Counted from the first letter of the stretch, positions 36,462 through 45,042 are shown. The stretch is 64,000 bases of DNA from Sphingobium fuliginis (GCF_004152845.1 NZ_SEON01000002.1:186001-250000); one strand, 5' to 3'. The notes: generated by a model from the sequence alone, not told the origin. Translations and numbers: made by a program.

Positions 36462-36537
36462 AGGAGTGTAGCTCAGTTGGTAGAGCGTCGGTCTCCAAAA
36501 CCGAATGCCGGGGGTTCGAGTCCCTCCACTCCTGCCA
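36462..36537 (+). tRNA. tRNA-Trp (anticodon CCA)
   Basis: A 76-nt tRNA with encoded CCA. Acceptor arms AGGAGTG/CACTCCT pair, the D-arm reads GCTCAGTTGGTAGAGC, and the anticodon stem TCGGT/ACCGA encloses CTCCAAA with anticodon CCA. The T-arm has GGGGGTTCGAGTCCCTC. It lies upstream of secE-nusG, the standard alphaproteobacterial arrangement. Confidence 0.96.
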
Positions 36538-36707
36538 AGCGAACTGGCCGCGAAACCTTGAAATATCGGGGGTTCGCGGCTAGCTGTGCTTGACGAAGCA
36601 TGGGTCGCGGAGCGCGGCCGCACCCCCGGACGCCGAACAGGGCGGGATCGGGAGGGCGGACTGTTGCTTCGCGCTTTGGTGTTTGTTGGAAGGATTTGGT
36701 GCGGGCG

Positions 36708-36914
36708 ATGGCGAAGGTTTCTCCGGGCGAATTCGTCAATCAGGTGAAGACCGAAGCGTCGAAGATCGTGTGGCCCACGGGCCGCGAAACGATCATGACC
36801 GGCGTGATGGTGGTCATCATGACCTCGCTGCTGGGCCTGTTCTTCTTCGGCATCGACACCTTCTTCGGCGCGATCGTCCAGTGGCTGCTGGCGTTCGCCG
36901 CCGGACAGGCCTGA
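36708..36914 (+). CDS. secE: Preprotein translocase subunit SecE
   Basis: A 68-residue single-span SecE, the essential clamp subunit of the SecYEG channel. The start at 36708 gives MAKVSPGEFVNQVKTEASKI, then the family's VWPTGRETIMTG, and one long transmembrane helix (VMVVIMTSLLGLFFFGIDTF). The upstream in-frame extension to 36600 is Arg- and Gly-rich and not SecE-like. It follows tRNA-Trp and precedes nusG. Confidence 0.94.
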   Translation: MAKVSPGEFVNQVKTEASKIVWPTGRETIMTGVMVVIMTSLLGLFFFGIDTFFGAIVQWLLAFAAGQA

Positions 36915-36943
36915 CGACGAAACTGGGAGTTTGACAGGATAAC

Positions 36944-37480
36944 ATGGCGCGCTGGTACATCATCCACGCCTATTCGGGCTTCGAGAACAAGGTCAAGGAA
37001 TCGATCCTGTCCGAAGCCGAGCGCATGGGCCTCTCCCAGCTGGTCGAGCAGGTGGAAGTCCCCACCGAGACCGTGACGGAGGTGAAGCGCGGCAAGAAGG
37101 TGCAGGTCGAGCGCAAGTTCATGCCCGGCTATGTCCTCGCCAAGCTGGCGATGAACGACGACATCTACCATCTCGTCAAGAACACGCCGAAGGTGACGGG
37201 TTTCCTGGGGTCCAGCGGCAAGCCGCAGGCCATCAGCGAGGCGGAGGCCGCCCGCTATTTCGGCGCGCAGAAGGCCGCCGAAGCCGCGCCCAAGCACAAG
37301 ATCAACGTCGATTACGAGATCGGCGACAGCGTCAAGGTGCTGGACGGCCCCTTCGCCAGCTTCAACGGCACGGTCGAGGAACTGGATTTCGAAAAGAACC
37401 GGGTCAAGGTGTCGGTGTCGATCTTCGGCCGCGCCACCCCGGTCGAACTGGACTTCGAACAGGTCGAACTGTCGAAGTGA
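36944..37480 (+). CDS. nusG: Transcription termination/antitermination protein NusG
   Basis: A 178-residue NusG. The NGN domain starts [20 protein letters not shown] and contains [13 protein letters not shown]. The C-terminal KOW domain has [20 protein letters not shown] and the family-typical end [16 protein letters not shown]. It binds RNA polymerase and links transcription to Rho and the ribosome. It lies 29 bp after secE and precedes rplK across a palindromic spacer. Confidence 0.95.
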   Translation: MARWYIIHAYSGFENKVKESILSEAERMGLSQLVEQVEVPTETVTEVKRGKKVQVERKFMPGYVLAKLAMNDDIYHLVKNTPKVTGFLGSSGKPQAISEAEAARYFGAQKAAEAAPKHKINVDYEIGDSVKVLDGPFASFNGTVEELDFEKNRVKVSVSIFGRATPVELDFEQVELSK

Positions 37481-37485
37481 TTTTC

Positions 37486-37568
37486 ACGTCATCCCAGCGA
37501 AAGCTGGGATCTCGTGCCCCAGGCCGTTCCCTTGCGGCCTGAGATGCCAGCTTCCGCTGGCATGACGA
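37486..37568. repeat. REP-like two-hairpin palindrome between nusG and rplK
   Basis: Two 25-bp arms (37489-37513 and 37541-37565) are inverted copies with three mismatches. Each arm also folds on itself: ATCCCAGC-GAAA-GCTGGGAT and ATGCCAGC-TTCC-GCTGGCAT. The compensated differences keep each hairpin perfect, which indicates selection for structure. It interrupts the nusG-rplK spacing and may act as a processing or attenuation site. Confidence 0.8.
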
Positions 37569-37667
37569 CAAGGGAAAGTGCGGGAGGATCGCTCCGGTGA
37601 TCCGTCAATACCGCTAAACTTGAACCGGGCGCGCCTTCGGGCACGCCCAGCAACAGAGTGAGTGAAA

Positions 37668-38099
37668 ATGGCCAAGAAGATTACGGGCTATATCAAGCTC
37701 CAGGTGCCCGCTGGAGCCGCCAACCCCTCGCCGCCGATCGGTCCGGCGCTGGGTCAGCGCGGTGTGAACATCATGGAATTCTGCAAGGCGTTCAACGCCT
37801 CGACGGAAAAGATGGAAAAGGGCACCCCGCTGCCGACCATCATCACCGTCTATGCGGACCGTTCGTTCAGCTTCGTCACGAAGCAGCCGCCCGCCACCTA
37901 TCTGATCAAGAAGGCCGTCAACCTGAAGTCGGGCTCGAAGGAGCCGGGCAAGGTTTCCGCCGGACAGATCAAGCGCTCGCAGCTCGCCGAAATCGCGCAG
38001 GCCAAGATGGCCGACCTGAACGCGAACGACATCGACGCAGCGACGAAGATCATCGAAGGCTCCGCCCGCGCGATGGGCCTCGAAGTGGTGGAGGGCTAA
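37668..38099 (+). CDS. rplK: 50S ribosomal protein L11
   Basis: A 143-residue L11, part of the GTPase-associated centre of the large subunit. It starts [20 protein letters not shown] with the N-terminal motif [20 protein letters not shown], and the C-terminal RNA-binding domain has [20 protein letters not shown]. The ATG at 37668 is preferred to the GTG two codons upstream. It is followed by rplA after 4 bp. Confidence 0.96.
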   Translation: MAKKITGYIKLQVPAGAANPSPPIGPALGQRGVNIMEFCKAFNASTEKMEKGTPLPTIITVYADRSFSFVTKQPPATYLIKKAVNLKSGSKEPGKVSAGQIKRSQLAEIAQAKMADLNANDIDAATKIIEGSARAMGLEVVEG

Positions 38100-38103
38100 G
38101 ACC

Positions 38104-38802
38104 ATGGCAAAGCTGACGAAGAAGGCGAAGGCCCTGGCCGCTGCCGTTGACCGCGAAAAGCTGCACGGCGTCGATGAGGCGCTGGGCCTGATCAAGACCC
38201 ATGCGACCGCCAAGTTCGACGAAAGCGTCGAAATCGCGATCAACCTGGGCGTCGATCCGCGTCACGCCGACCAGATGGTCCGTGGCGTCGTGACCCTGCC
38301 CGCCGGCACCGGCAAGGACGTCCGCGTCGCCGTGTTCGCCCGCGGCGACAAGGCTGAAGCCGCGACCGCCGCCGGCGCCGACGTGGTGGGCGCCGAAGAC
38401 CTGCTGGAATCGATCCAGGCGGGCAATATCGACTTCCAGCGCGTGATCGCCACCCCCGACATGATGGGTCTGGTCGGTCGCCTGGGCAAGGTTCTGGGCC
38501 CCAAAGGCCTGATGCCGAACCCGAAGCTGGGCACCGTCACCCCGAATGTCGCCGAAGCGGTCAAGGCCGCCAAGGGCGGCCAGATCGAATTCCGCGTCGA
38601 AAAGGCGGGCATCATCCATGCCGGCCTCGGCAAGGCGAGCTTCTCGGCCGAAGACCTGCGCAGGAATTTCGACGCCTTCGTCGACGCCATCGTCAAGGCG
38701 AAGCCGTCGGGTTCGAAGGGCAAGTACGTCCGCAAGATCGCCCTGTCGTCCTCGATGGGCCCGGGCGTGAAGGTCGACGTGGCGGAAGTCGCTTCGGCCT
38801 GA
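38104..38802 (+). CDS. rplA: 50S ribosomal protein L1
   Basis: A 232-residue L1, the L1-stalk protein and a known translational repressor of its own L11-L1 operon in bacteria. Typical segments are [40 protein letters not shown] and [20 protein letters not shown], the ribosomal-protein-L1 signature. A strong intrinsic terminator follows immediately. rplJ, rplL and rpoB, which commonly come next in bacteria, are not here. Confidence 0.96.
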   Translation: MAKLTKKAKALAAAVDREKLHGVDEALGLIKTHATAKFDESVEIAINLGVDPRHADQMVRGVVTLPAGTGKDVRVAVFARGDKAEAATAAGADVVGAEDLLESIQAGNIDFQRVIATPDMMGLVGRLGKVLGPKGLMPNPKLGTVTPNVAEAVKAAKGGQIEFRVEKAGIIHAGLGKASFSAEDLRRNFDAFVDAIVKAKPSGSKGKYVRKIALSSSMGPGVKVDVAEVASA

Positions 38803-38825
38803 TCCGACGCACAAACAGATAGGGG

Positions 38826-38866
38826 AGCCTCCTTCCTCCATGCGGGGAAGGAGGCTTTCGCTTTTT
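38826..38866 (+). terminator. Intrinsic terminator after rplA
   Basis: AGCCTCCTTCC (38826-38836) and GGAAGGAGGCT (38846-38856) form a perfect 11-bp stem with a 9-nt loop, followed by TTCGCTTTTT. It ends the secE-nusG-rplK-rplA transcript. Confidence 0.9.
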
Positions 38867-38897
38867 AGAGACTTGGCACCATAAAACGCCCTCTCAC

Positions 38898-38979
38898 CCG
38901 TTCGGGCTGAGCCTGTCGAAGCCCTCTTCTTTTCCTGAAGGAAAGAAAAAAGCCCCTTCGACAAGCTCAGGGCGAACGG
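38898..38979. repeat. Inverted repeat of the CTTCGACAAGCTCAGG family
   Basis: The 25-bp arms at 38898-38922 and 38955-38979 are inverted copies with a few mismatches; the right arm contains CCTTCGACAAGCTCAGGGCG, a sequence widely repeated in sphingomonad and other proteobacterial intergenic regions. It lies between the rplA terminator and the helicase leader. Confidence 0.8.
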
Positions 38980-39014
38980 AGGACAGGCATGCATGTTATA
39001 ACGCGATCACCAGA

Positions 39015-39162
39015 CACCGTGACCTTGGGCGGACTCGCCCGGCAACGGTGTGAACTTCGGGGTGCATGACCTTGCACCCCGGCTCCAAAACCCCCCGGAG
39101 CGCATTGAGGTCACCTTCGTATCCGTCGGGAATGGCGGGTCGCTTTACCGATGGAAAATATA
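39015..39162 (+). ncRNA. Candidate structured 5' leader of the DEAD-box helicase gene
   Basis: A compact multi-branched fold is visible on the plus strand. A 7-bp closing stem GTGACCT/AGGTCAC (39019-39025 with 39108-39114) encloses three hairpins. These are GGGCG-GACT-CGCCC (39027-39040), an 8-bp stem CGGGGTGC/GCACCCCG (39058-39065 with 39074-39081) and GCTCC/GGAGC (39082-39086 with 39097-39101). A competing pair CACCGT/ACGGTG (39015-39020 with 39045-39050) would break the closing stem, as in a switch. No T-run follows, so any control would act on translation or RNA stability. I do not recognise it as a known RNA family. Confidence 0.5.
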
Positions 39163-40911
39163 ATGTCTTTCGAACATCTCCCCGCCCTCCTGTCCGACGC
39201 GCTGACGCGAAAGGGCTATGAAAGCCTGACCCCGGTCCAGGCCGAAGTCACCCAGCCCGAAGCCAAAGGCCGCGACCTCATCGTCTCGGCGCAGACCGGA
39301 TCGGGCAAGACGGTCGCCTTCGGCCTCGCCATGGCCGCCGAACTGCTGGGCGAACAGAACCGCCTGCCCGTCGCCGCCCAGCCGCTGGCCCTCGCCATCG
39401 CGCCGACCCGCGAACTGGCGCTTCAGGTCGCGCGAGAACTGGAATGGCTCTATGGCGAGGCGCGCGCCCGCATCACCACCTGCGTCGGCGGCATGGACGC
39501 CGCCAAGGAACGCCGCGCGCTTTCCCACGGCGCGCACATCGTCGTCGGCACGCCGGGCCGCCTGCGCGACCATCTCGAACGCGGCGCGCTCGACCTGTCG
39601 GCGATCAGGACGGTGGTGCTCGATGAAGCCGACGAAATGCTCGACATGGGCTTCCGCGAGGATCTGGAAGAAATCCTCGACGGCGCGCCCGAGGGCCGCC
39701 GCACGCTCCTTTTCTCCGCCACCATGCCCAAGCCGATCGTGGCGCTGGCCAGGCGCTACCAGAAGGACGCGCTGCGCATCTCCACCGTCAGCGACGAGCG
39801 CGGCCATGGCGACATCAGCTATCAGGCCGTCACCGTCGCCCCCGCCGACATCGAAAACGCGGTGGTCAACCTGCTGCGCTATCATGAGGCGGAAACGGCG
39901 ATCCTCTTCTGCGCCACCCGCGACAATGTCCGCCACCTCCACGCCAGCCTGACGGAGCGCGGCTTCGCGGCGGTGGCGCTGTCGGGCGAACACAGCCAGA
40001 ATGAGCGCAACCACGCGCTGCAGGCCCTGCGCGACCGCCGCGCGCGGGTCTGCGTCGCAACCGACGTCGCGGCGCGCGGCATCGACCTCCCCAATCTCAG
40101 CCTCGTCATCCATGTCGAAATCCCGCGCGACGCGGAAACGATGCAGCACCGCTCCGGCCGCACCGGCCGCGCCGGCAAGAAGGGGACGGCCGTGCTGATC
40201 GTCCCCTATCCGCGCCGCCGCCGGGTCGAATCCATGCTGCGCGGCGCGAAGATCCCCGTCGAATGGGGCACCCCGCCCAGCCGGGAAGCGATCCAGGAAC
40301 AGGACAATGCCCGCCTGCGCGAGAAGCTGATGGAACGCGCCGAGCTGGACGAGCAGGACTGGGCGCTGGGCGCCGAACTGCTGGCCGAAAAATCGCCCAA
40401 GGAAATCGCCGCCATGCTGGTGAAGAGCGCCCGCGCCGCCCTTCCCGCGCCGGAGGAGCTGCTGGACGCCAGCGAAGCGCCCGCCCGCCGCGACGGACCG
40501 CGTCCGGGGTTTGAGGATACGGTCTGGTTCCGCATGGACATCGGCCGCAACCAGAATGCCGATCCGCGCTGGATATTGCCGCTCATCTGCCGCCGCGGCC
40601 ATGTGTCGCGGCAGGAGATCGGCGCGATCCGCATCGCCGCCAATGAAACGATGTTCGAAATCCCTTCCGCCATCGCGGCGAAGTTCGTCGGCGCGGTGAA
40701 ACGCACCGGCCAGGCCAGTGACGAGGGCGCCGAAGTCGCGATCGAGCAGATCGAGGGCAAGCCCCGCGAAATGGCGCGCGAAAACCGGCGCGACGGCGGC
40801 CCGCGCGGCAAGGGTCGCCCCAATGAAGGGCACGGCCCCAGGCCCGCCTATGGCGCGCGGCCGTTCAAGGGCGGCCCGCGCAAGGCTGGCCCCCGCAAGC
40901 CCCGCGGTTGA
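39163..40911 (+). CDS. DEAD-box ATP-dependent RNA helicase with C-terminal DbpA-like RNA-binding domain
   Basis: A 582-residue helicase. Motifs: Q motif GYESLTPVQ, I SAQTGSGKT (42-50), Ia PTRELA, II DEAD (154-157), III SAT, V VATDVAARGIDLP and VI HRSGRTGRAG. After the core, residues about 400-540 contain a DbpA-like RNA-binding fold (TVWFRMDIGRNQNADPRWIL, CRRGHVSRQEIGAIRI), then a basic Gly/Arg/Pro-rich tail (GPRGKGRPNEGHGP). The start at 39163 has GGAA upstream; an in-frame ATG at 39151 is possible. Likely roles are ribosome assembly or RNA turnover, particularly in the cold, and the structured leader suggests feedback control. Confidence 0.92.
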   Translation: MSFEHLPALLSDALTRKGYESLTPVQAEVTQPEAKGRDLIVSAQTGSGKTVAFGLAMAAELLGEQNRLPVAAQPLALAIAPTRELALQVARELEWLYGEARARITTCVGGMDAAKERRALSHGAHIVVGTPGRLRDHLERGALDLSAIRTVVLDEADEMLDMGFREDLEEILDGAPEGRRTLLFSATMPKPIVALARRYQKDALRISTVSDERGHGDISYQAVTVAPADIENAVVNLLRYHEAETAILFCATRDNVRHLHASLTERGFAAVALSGEHSQNERNHALQALRDRRARVCVATDVAARGIDLPNLSLVIHVEIPRDAETMQHRSGRTGRAGKKGTAVLIVPYPRRRRVESMLRGAKIPVEWGTPPSREAIQEQDNARLREKLMERAELDEQDWALGAELLAEKSPKEIAAMLVKSARAALPAPEELLDASEAPARRDGPRPGFEDTVWFRMDIGRNQNADPRWILPLICRRGHVSRQEIGAIRIAANETMFEIPSAIAAKFVGAVKRTGQASDEGAEVAIEQIEGKPREMARENRRDGGPRGKGRPNEGHGPRPAYGARPFKGGPRKAGPRKPRG

Positions 40912-40951
40912 CCGGGCGGGAGCCGGGCAGCCCTTCATGCATTGAAAAGCC

Positions 40952-42493
40952 ATGGCTGCCCCCCTCCTCATCCCGATCCTCGGCGACCAGCTGACGCCCG
41001 GCATCGCGTCGCTCCGGAACGCCGACCCGGCAAGCAGCATCCTGCTGATGATGGAGGTAGCGGACGAAACCACCTATGTCCGCCATCACAAGGCCAAGAT
41101 CGCCTTCATCCTCTCCGCCATGCGCCATCATGCCGATCGGTTGAGGGCGCTCGGATGGACGGTCGACTATGTGAAGCTCGACCAGCCGGAAAACAGCGGC
41201 AGCTTCACCGGGGAGGTCGCCCGCGCCGTCGCACGCCACCGTCCCTCCGCCATCCACGTCACGGAGGGCGGCGAATGGCGCGTCCGCGCGATGCTGGAGG
41301 AATGGGAAGGCCGCTTCGGCATCCCCGTCACCATCCATGAGGATGACCGCTTCCTCTGCTCCCATGCCGAATTCGATGCCTGGGCGGCGGCGCGCCAGCA
41401 GCTCAGGATGGAATTTTTCTACCGCGACATGCGCCGCAGGACCGGGCTGTTGCTGACGGAAGAGGGCGAACCCGAAGGCGGCCAGTGGAATTTCGACGCG
41501 GAAAACCGAAAACCGCCGCCCCGGCGCGACCTGTTGATGCCGCAGCCGCTCCGCTTCCGCCCCGACCCGATCACGCAGGACGTGCTGGCGCTGGTCGCGG
41601 CGCGTTTTTCAGACCATATCGGCTCGCTCGACCATTTCCACTTCGCCGTCACGCATGAGGATGCGCAACGCCAGCAGGACCATTTCCTCGACCAGGCCCT
41701 GCCCCGCTTCGGGGACTATCAGGACGCGATGCTGACCGATGAGCCATTCCTCTGGCACTCGGTCCTGTCGCCCTATATCAACGCCGGACTGCTCGACCCG
41801 CTGTCGCTCTGCCGGGCGGTGGAGGGGCGATACCGCGCCGGCAGGGTCCCGCTCAACGCGGCGGAGGGCTTCATCCGGCAGGTCATCGGCTGGCGCGAAT
41901 ATGTGCGCGGGGTCTATTGGCACGAAGGCCCCGGCTATGGCCGCCGCAACGCGCTGGATGCGAAGCGCGACCTGCCCGGCTTCTACTGGACGGGCAAGAC
42001 CGACATGCATTGCATGGCCCGGGCGGTCGGCCAGACCATCGACCACGCCTACGCCCATCATATCCAGCGACTGATGATCACCGGCAATTTCGCCCTGCTC
42101 GCCGGGATCGCCCCCGTGCAGGTGCATGTCTGGTATCTGGAGGTCTATGCCGACGCCTATGAATGGGTGGAAATGCCCAACACCATCGGCATGGCGCTGT
42201 TCGCGGACGGCGGCCTGCTGGGGTCGAAACCCTATGCGGCGGGCGGCGCCTATATCAACCGCATGTCGGATTATTGCGGCCGGTGCCGCTATGACGTGAA
42301 GCAACGCCTCGGCGAGGACGCCTGCCCCTTCAACGCGCTCTACTGGGACTTTCTGGCCCGCAACGAGCGGAAGCTGGCGCGCAATCCGCGCCTCGCCATG
42401 CCCTATCGCAACTGGAACCGGATGAGCGTGGAGGACCGCGCCGCCCTCAGGAAACAGGCGGCGCGGTTCCTCGACGGATTGGGCACCGGTTAG
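40952..42493 (+). CDS. Iron-sulfur bacterial cryptochrome/photolyase (FeS-BCP type)
   Basis: A 513-residue deoxyribodipyrimidine photolyase-related protein. The N-terminal antenna-like domain begins LLIPILGDQLTPGIASL. The catalytic FAD domain has GWREYVRGVYWHEG and HHIQRLMITGNFALLAGI. The four [4Fe-4S] cysteines are placed as in PhrB/CryB: one in TDMHCMARAVG and three in SDYCGRCRYD...EDACPFN. Members repair (6-4) photoproducts and bind FAD plus a lumazine. It lies 40 bp after the helicase gene. Its TAG stop belongs to a repeat element. Confidence 0.92.
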   Translation: MAAPLLIPILGDQLTPGIASLRNADPASSILLMMEVADETTYVRHHKAKIAFILSAMRHHADRLRALGWTVDYVKLDQPENSGSFTGEVARAVARHRPSAIHVTEGGEWRVRAMLEEWEGRFGIPVTIHEDDRFLCSHAEFDAWAAARQQLRMEFFYRDMRRRTGLLLTEEGEPEGGQWNFDAENRKPPPRRDLLMPQPLRFRPDPITQDVLALVAARFSDHIGSLDHFHFAVTHEDAQRQQDHFLDQALPRFGDYQDAMLTDEPFLWHSVLSPYINAGLLDPLSLCRAVEGRYRAGRVPLNAAEGFIRQVIGWREYVRGVYWHEGPGYGRRNALDAKRDLPGFYWTGKTDMHCMARAVGQTIDHAYAHHIQRLMITGNFALLAGIAPVQVHVWYLEVYADAYEWVEMPNTIGMALFADGGLLGSKPYAAGGAYINRMSDYCGRCRYDVKQRLGEDACPFNALYWDFLARNERKLARNPRLAMPYRNWNRMSVEDRAALRKQAARFLDGLGTG

Positions 42494-42595
42494 AGCGCGC
42501 TGCGTTAAATCCTACGCAGGCCGCGCGCTCCAAGCTTTTGTTGTCGCATCCTTTTAAGCGCAAAACCGGTTCCCACTTTTGCGCACGATGCTCTA
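42491..42595. repeat. TAGAGC-ended palindromic repeat, copy 2
   Basis: A 105-bp copy in the opposite orientation to the one at 28493-28574, with an insertion of about 20 bp (CCAAGCTTTTGTTGTCGCAT) relative to it. It begins TAGAGCGCGCTGCGTTAAAT, which is at once the stop codon of the photolyase gene, and ends in GCGCACGATGCTCTA. Terminal TAGAGC/GCTCTA are inverted. Confidence 0.85.
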
Positions 42596-42634
42596 GAATG
42601 CCTTCGCATCGATCGACCAAGCTCCGTCAACACC

Positions 42635-44281
42635 CTAACCCGCCCCGCAGAGCGACAACATCCGCGCCGCCAGCTCCCGCTCCCCCATCACCACATGGGG
42701 CACGCCCAGCCCCTCCAGATGCCTGACCTCCGCATCGGAATGGGCGCGGGCGATGACCTGAAGATGGGGATTGAGGTGGCGCGCATGTTCGTGAATCGCG
42801 CCGCCCTCGAACCCTTCGGGCACGGCGATCAGCAGCCGCCGCGCCTCGTTTATGCCGGCCGCCCGCAGATGCCGGTCCTCCAGCGCGCTGCCCCGCACCA
42901 CGGTAAGGCCGGCCTCCTCCGCCTCCTCCGCCCGGTCGGAATCGGCTTCGATCACCACGAAATGCGCGCCCTTCTCGGCCAGCCGATCCGCGATCAGCTT
43001 CCCCACCCGGCCATAGCCGACCAGGATGACATGGCCGATGCGCGGCTTGGCCTTCGCCTTCTGGGCCTGCGCCTCTTCCTCCACCTCCTCCTGCTTGTGC
43101 CCGCGCACGATCAGGGAGAAGATCAGCGGATTGAGGAAGATCGAAACGATCGCGCCCGCAAGGATCAGGTCGCGCGCCTCGGCCGGCAAGACCCCCAGTC
43201 CCGTGCCCAATGAGGCGAGGATGAAGGAGAATTCCCCGATCTGCGCCAGGCTCGCCGCGATGGTGAGCGCCGTGTCGCCCGGATGGCCGAAGGCGCGGAC
43301 GATGGCGAAGGCGGCGATCGACTTGCCGACGATGATGATCGCCACCGTGGCCAGCAACGGCAGCGGCTGCTCGACCAGCACCGCCGGATTGAACAGCATG
43401 CCGACGGAAACGAAGAAGAGCACGGCGAAGGCGTCGCGCAGCGGCAGCGTCTCCTCCGTCGCGCGGCGGCTGAGCGGCGTCTCGCCCAAAATCATGCCGG
43501 CGAAGAACGCGCCCAGCGCGAAGGACACGTCGAAGGCGACCGCCGCGCCGAAGGCGACACCCAGCGCTATCGCCAGCACGGCCAGGCGGAACAGTTCGCG
43601 CGATCCGCTATGCACGACCCAGTGCAACGCCCAGGGAATGACGCGGCGGCCGACCACCAGCATCAGCGCGACGAAGCCCGCGACCTTCAGCAGCGTGCCC
43701 AGCAGCGGCGCCAGCAAGGCCCCGGCATTGGCCCCGCCCGCCGCATCGGCATTGTTCATGACCCCGGCAAGCGCGGGGAGCAGCACCAGCGCCAGCACCA
43801 TCACCAGATCCTCGACGATCAGCCATCCGACGGCGATCCGGCCCCGGCGCGTTTCCACCAGGTCCGCCCCCTGCAGGGCGCGCAGCAGCACGACGGTGCT
43901 CGCCACCGACAGCGCCAGGCCGAAGACCAGCCCGCCCAGCAGCGGCCAGCCCATGACATGCGCCAGGCCCATGCCCATCAGCGTCGCCACCGCGATCTGG
44001 CCCAGCGCGCCGGGCACCGCGATGTTCTTCACCGACAGAAGGTCGCGCAGGGAGAAATGCAGGCCGACGCCGAACATCAGCAGGATGACGCCGATCTCCG
44101 CCAGTTCATTGGCCAGGCTGGCATTGGCGACGAAGCCCGGCGTGAACGGCCCGACCATGATCCCGGCGATCAGATAGCCGACAAGCGGCGACAGTTTCAG
44201 GCGATGGGCGATGGCGCCCATGACGAAGGCGACGACAAGGCCCGCGACGATCGTTCCGATCAGGGGCGTGTGATGGGGCAT
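42635..44281 (-). CDS. Kef/CPA2-type cation:proton antiporter with RCK domain
   Basis: A 548-residue inner-membrane transporter. About twelve helices of the Na+/H+ exchanger fold carry AHRLKLSPLVGYLIAGIMVG, GVILLMFGVGLHFSLRDL and DVSFALGAFFAGMILGETPL. The cytoplasmic C-terminus is an RCK/TrkA-N domain with HVILVGYGRVGKLIADRLAE (NAD-binding glycines). It most resembles YbaL/KefB proteins that exchange potassium for protons. The start at 44281 (MPHHTPLIG) has GGGAAAG upstream; the longer frame to 44332 adds non-family residues. Confidence 0.88.
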   Translation of the reverse strand: MPHHTPLIGTIVAGLVVAFVMGAIAHRLKLSPLVGYLIAGIMVGPFTPGFVANASLANELAEIGVILLMFGVGLHFSLRDLLSVKNIAVPGALGQIAVATLMGMGLAHVMGWPLLGGLVFGLALSVASTVVLLRALQGADLVETRRGRIAVGWLIVEDLVMVLALVLLPALAGVMNNADAAGGANAGALLAPLLGTLLKVAGFVALMLVVGRRVIPWALHWVVHSGSRELFRLAVLAIALGVAFGAAVAFDVSFALGAFFAGMILGETPLSRRATEETLPLRDAFAVLFFVSVGMLFNPAVLVEQPLPLLATVAIIIVGKSIAAFAIVRAFGHPGDTALTIAASLAQIGEFSFILASLGTGLGVLPAEARDLILAGAIVSIFLNPLIFSLIVRGHKQEEVEEEAQAQKAKAKPRIGHVILVGYGRVGKLIADRLAEKGAHFVVIEADSDRAEEAEEAGLTVVRGSALEDRHLRAAGINEARRLLIAVPEGFEGGAIHEHARHLNPHLQVIARAHSDAEVRHLEGLGVPHVVMGERELAARMLSLCGAG

Positions 44282-44339
44282 GGAGTGTCTTTCCCTGACC
44301 CCCGATGGAGGAACGCCCTCCATCGGCGGCATATCATAT

Positions 44340-44480
44340 TCATTCAGCGACGGTCAGCATCGCCGCCGACAACAGCGCGCCGGCCGCGCCCAGTCCCGCC
44401 ATGACGGCCGGCATGAACCACCATGGCGGACGGCGGCGGGACGACCCCGTGCTGCCGCGTCTCGATCTTCTGCGGGTCAT
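44340..44480 (-). CDS. Small membrane protein, 46 aa
   Basis: A 46-residue protein, MTRRRSRRGSTGSSRRRPPW at the start, then one transmembrane helix (FMPAVMAGLGAAGALLSAAM). It is supported by a strong ribosome-binding site AAAGGAG seven bases before the ATG at 44480. The very basic N-terminus followed by a single helix suggests a cytoplasm-in orientation. It lies 56 bp downstream of the 44537-44935 gene on the same strand, so the pair may be co-transcribed. Function unknown. Confidence 0.6.
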   Translation of the reverse strand: MTRRRSRRGSTGSSRRRPPWWFMPAVMAGLGAAGALLSAAMLTVAE

Positions 44481-44536
44481 GAAGAGGCTCCTTTTTCCTG
44501 ATGGCGGCCTGGAACGGCCGCCCAGAGGGCGATACG

Positions 44537-44935
44537 TCAGGAAAGGACCGGGGGCGCCCGCGCCCGCCGGGGGGAATGCAGGTGGAAGGACGGGAAAGAA
44601 ACGAAGGCGGGAGAGAATCGGTCGCCGGCGCGCAGCAGGACGACGCCCGGCAGCATCGCGATGGCCATCGGCCCGCTCATGGCGAACGCCGGAAACGGCG
44701 CCCGCCCGTCGCCATCCGGCTCGATGGCCTGCGCGGCGACAGGGGTCGCATGGGCGCGGGCCTTCAACACCACGGCGGTGGTGGCCGGGTTGAAGGCGGA
44801 GCCGGTGAACCGGCTGGATGGCGGTCCCAGGGGGGCGAGCGCGCTCAGCAGGGCCACGCCGATCGACAGCCACAGGGTCAGGATGAACAGCAGCCGGGCG
44901 GCCAGTGCTTCATTCCTGTATGGCGCTGGCGTCAT
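44537..44935 (-). CDS. Hypothetical membrane protein, 132 aa
   Basis: An uncharacterised 132-residue protein from an ATG at 44935 (MTPAPYRNEALAARLLFILT). It has one clear N-terminal transmembrane helix (LLFILTLWLSIGVALLSALA) and a second weaker hydrophobic stretch (FAMSGPMAIAMLPGVVLL), between which lies SRFTGSAFNPATTAVVLKAR. The C-terminal tail is Ser/His/Arg-rich. AAAGGAT stands some 13 bases before the start, a weak ribosome site. An upstream in-frame extension to 45073 looks non-coding. Confidence 0.5.
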   Translation of the reverse strand: MTPAPYRNEALAARLLFILTLWLSIGVALLSALAPLGPPSSRFTGSAFNPATTAVVLKARAHATPVAAQAIEPDGDGRAPFPAFAMSGPMAIAMLPGVVLLRAGDRFSPAFVSFPSFHLHSPRRARAPPVLS

Positions 44936-45013
44936 GCGTGATGCTATCCTTTCGCCGCGCCAAGATAGGGACGCGCAAGGCCAAAAACCAGCCCCGAATG
45001 CCGCGCTTGCCGG

Positions 45014-45042
45014 TTGACATGGGCGAGTCATTCCAGTAGCGG
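45014..45042 (+). promoter_or_regulatory. Candidate promoter of rplU
   Basis: A consensus -35 box TTGACA (45014-45019) is followed 17 bp later by TAGCGG (45037-45042), a weak -10. It lies about 80 bp before the rplU start, leaving a short leader containing CTGCGTAAAGCAG, a small hairpin. Confidence 0.4.

Noticed and set aside
39145..41073. 642-codon minus-strand open frame
   Set aside because: Antisense to the DEAD-box helicase, whose full motif set is on the plus strand.
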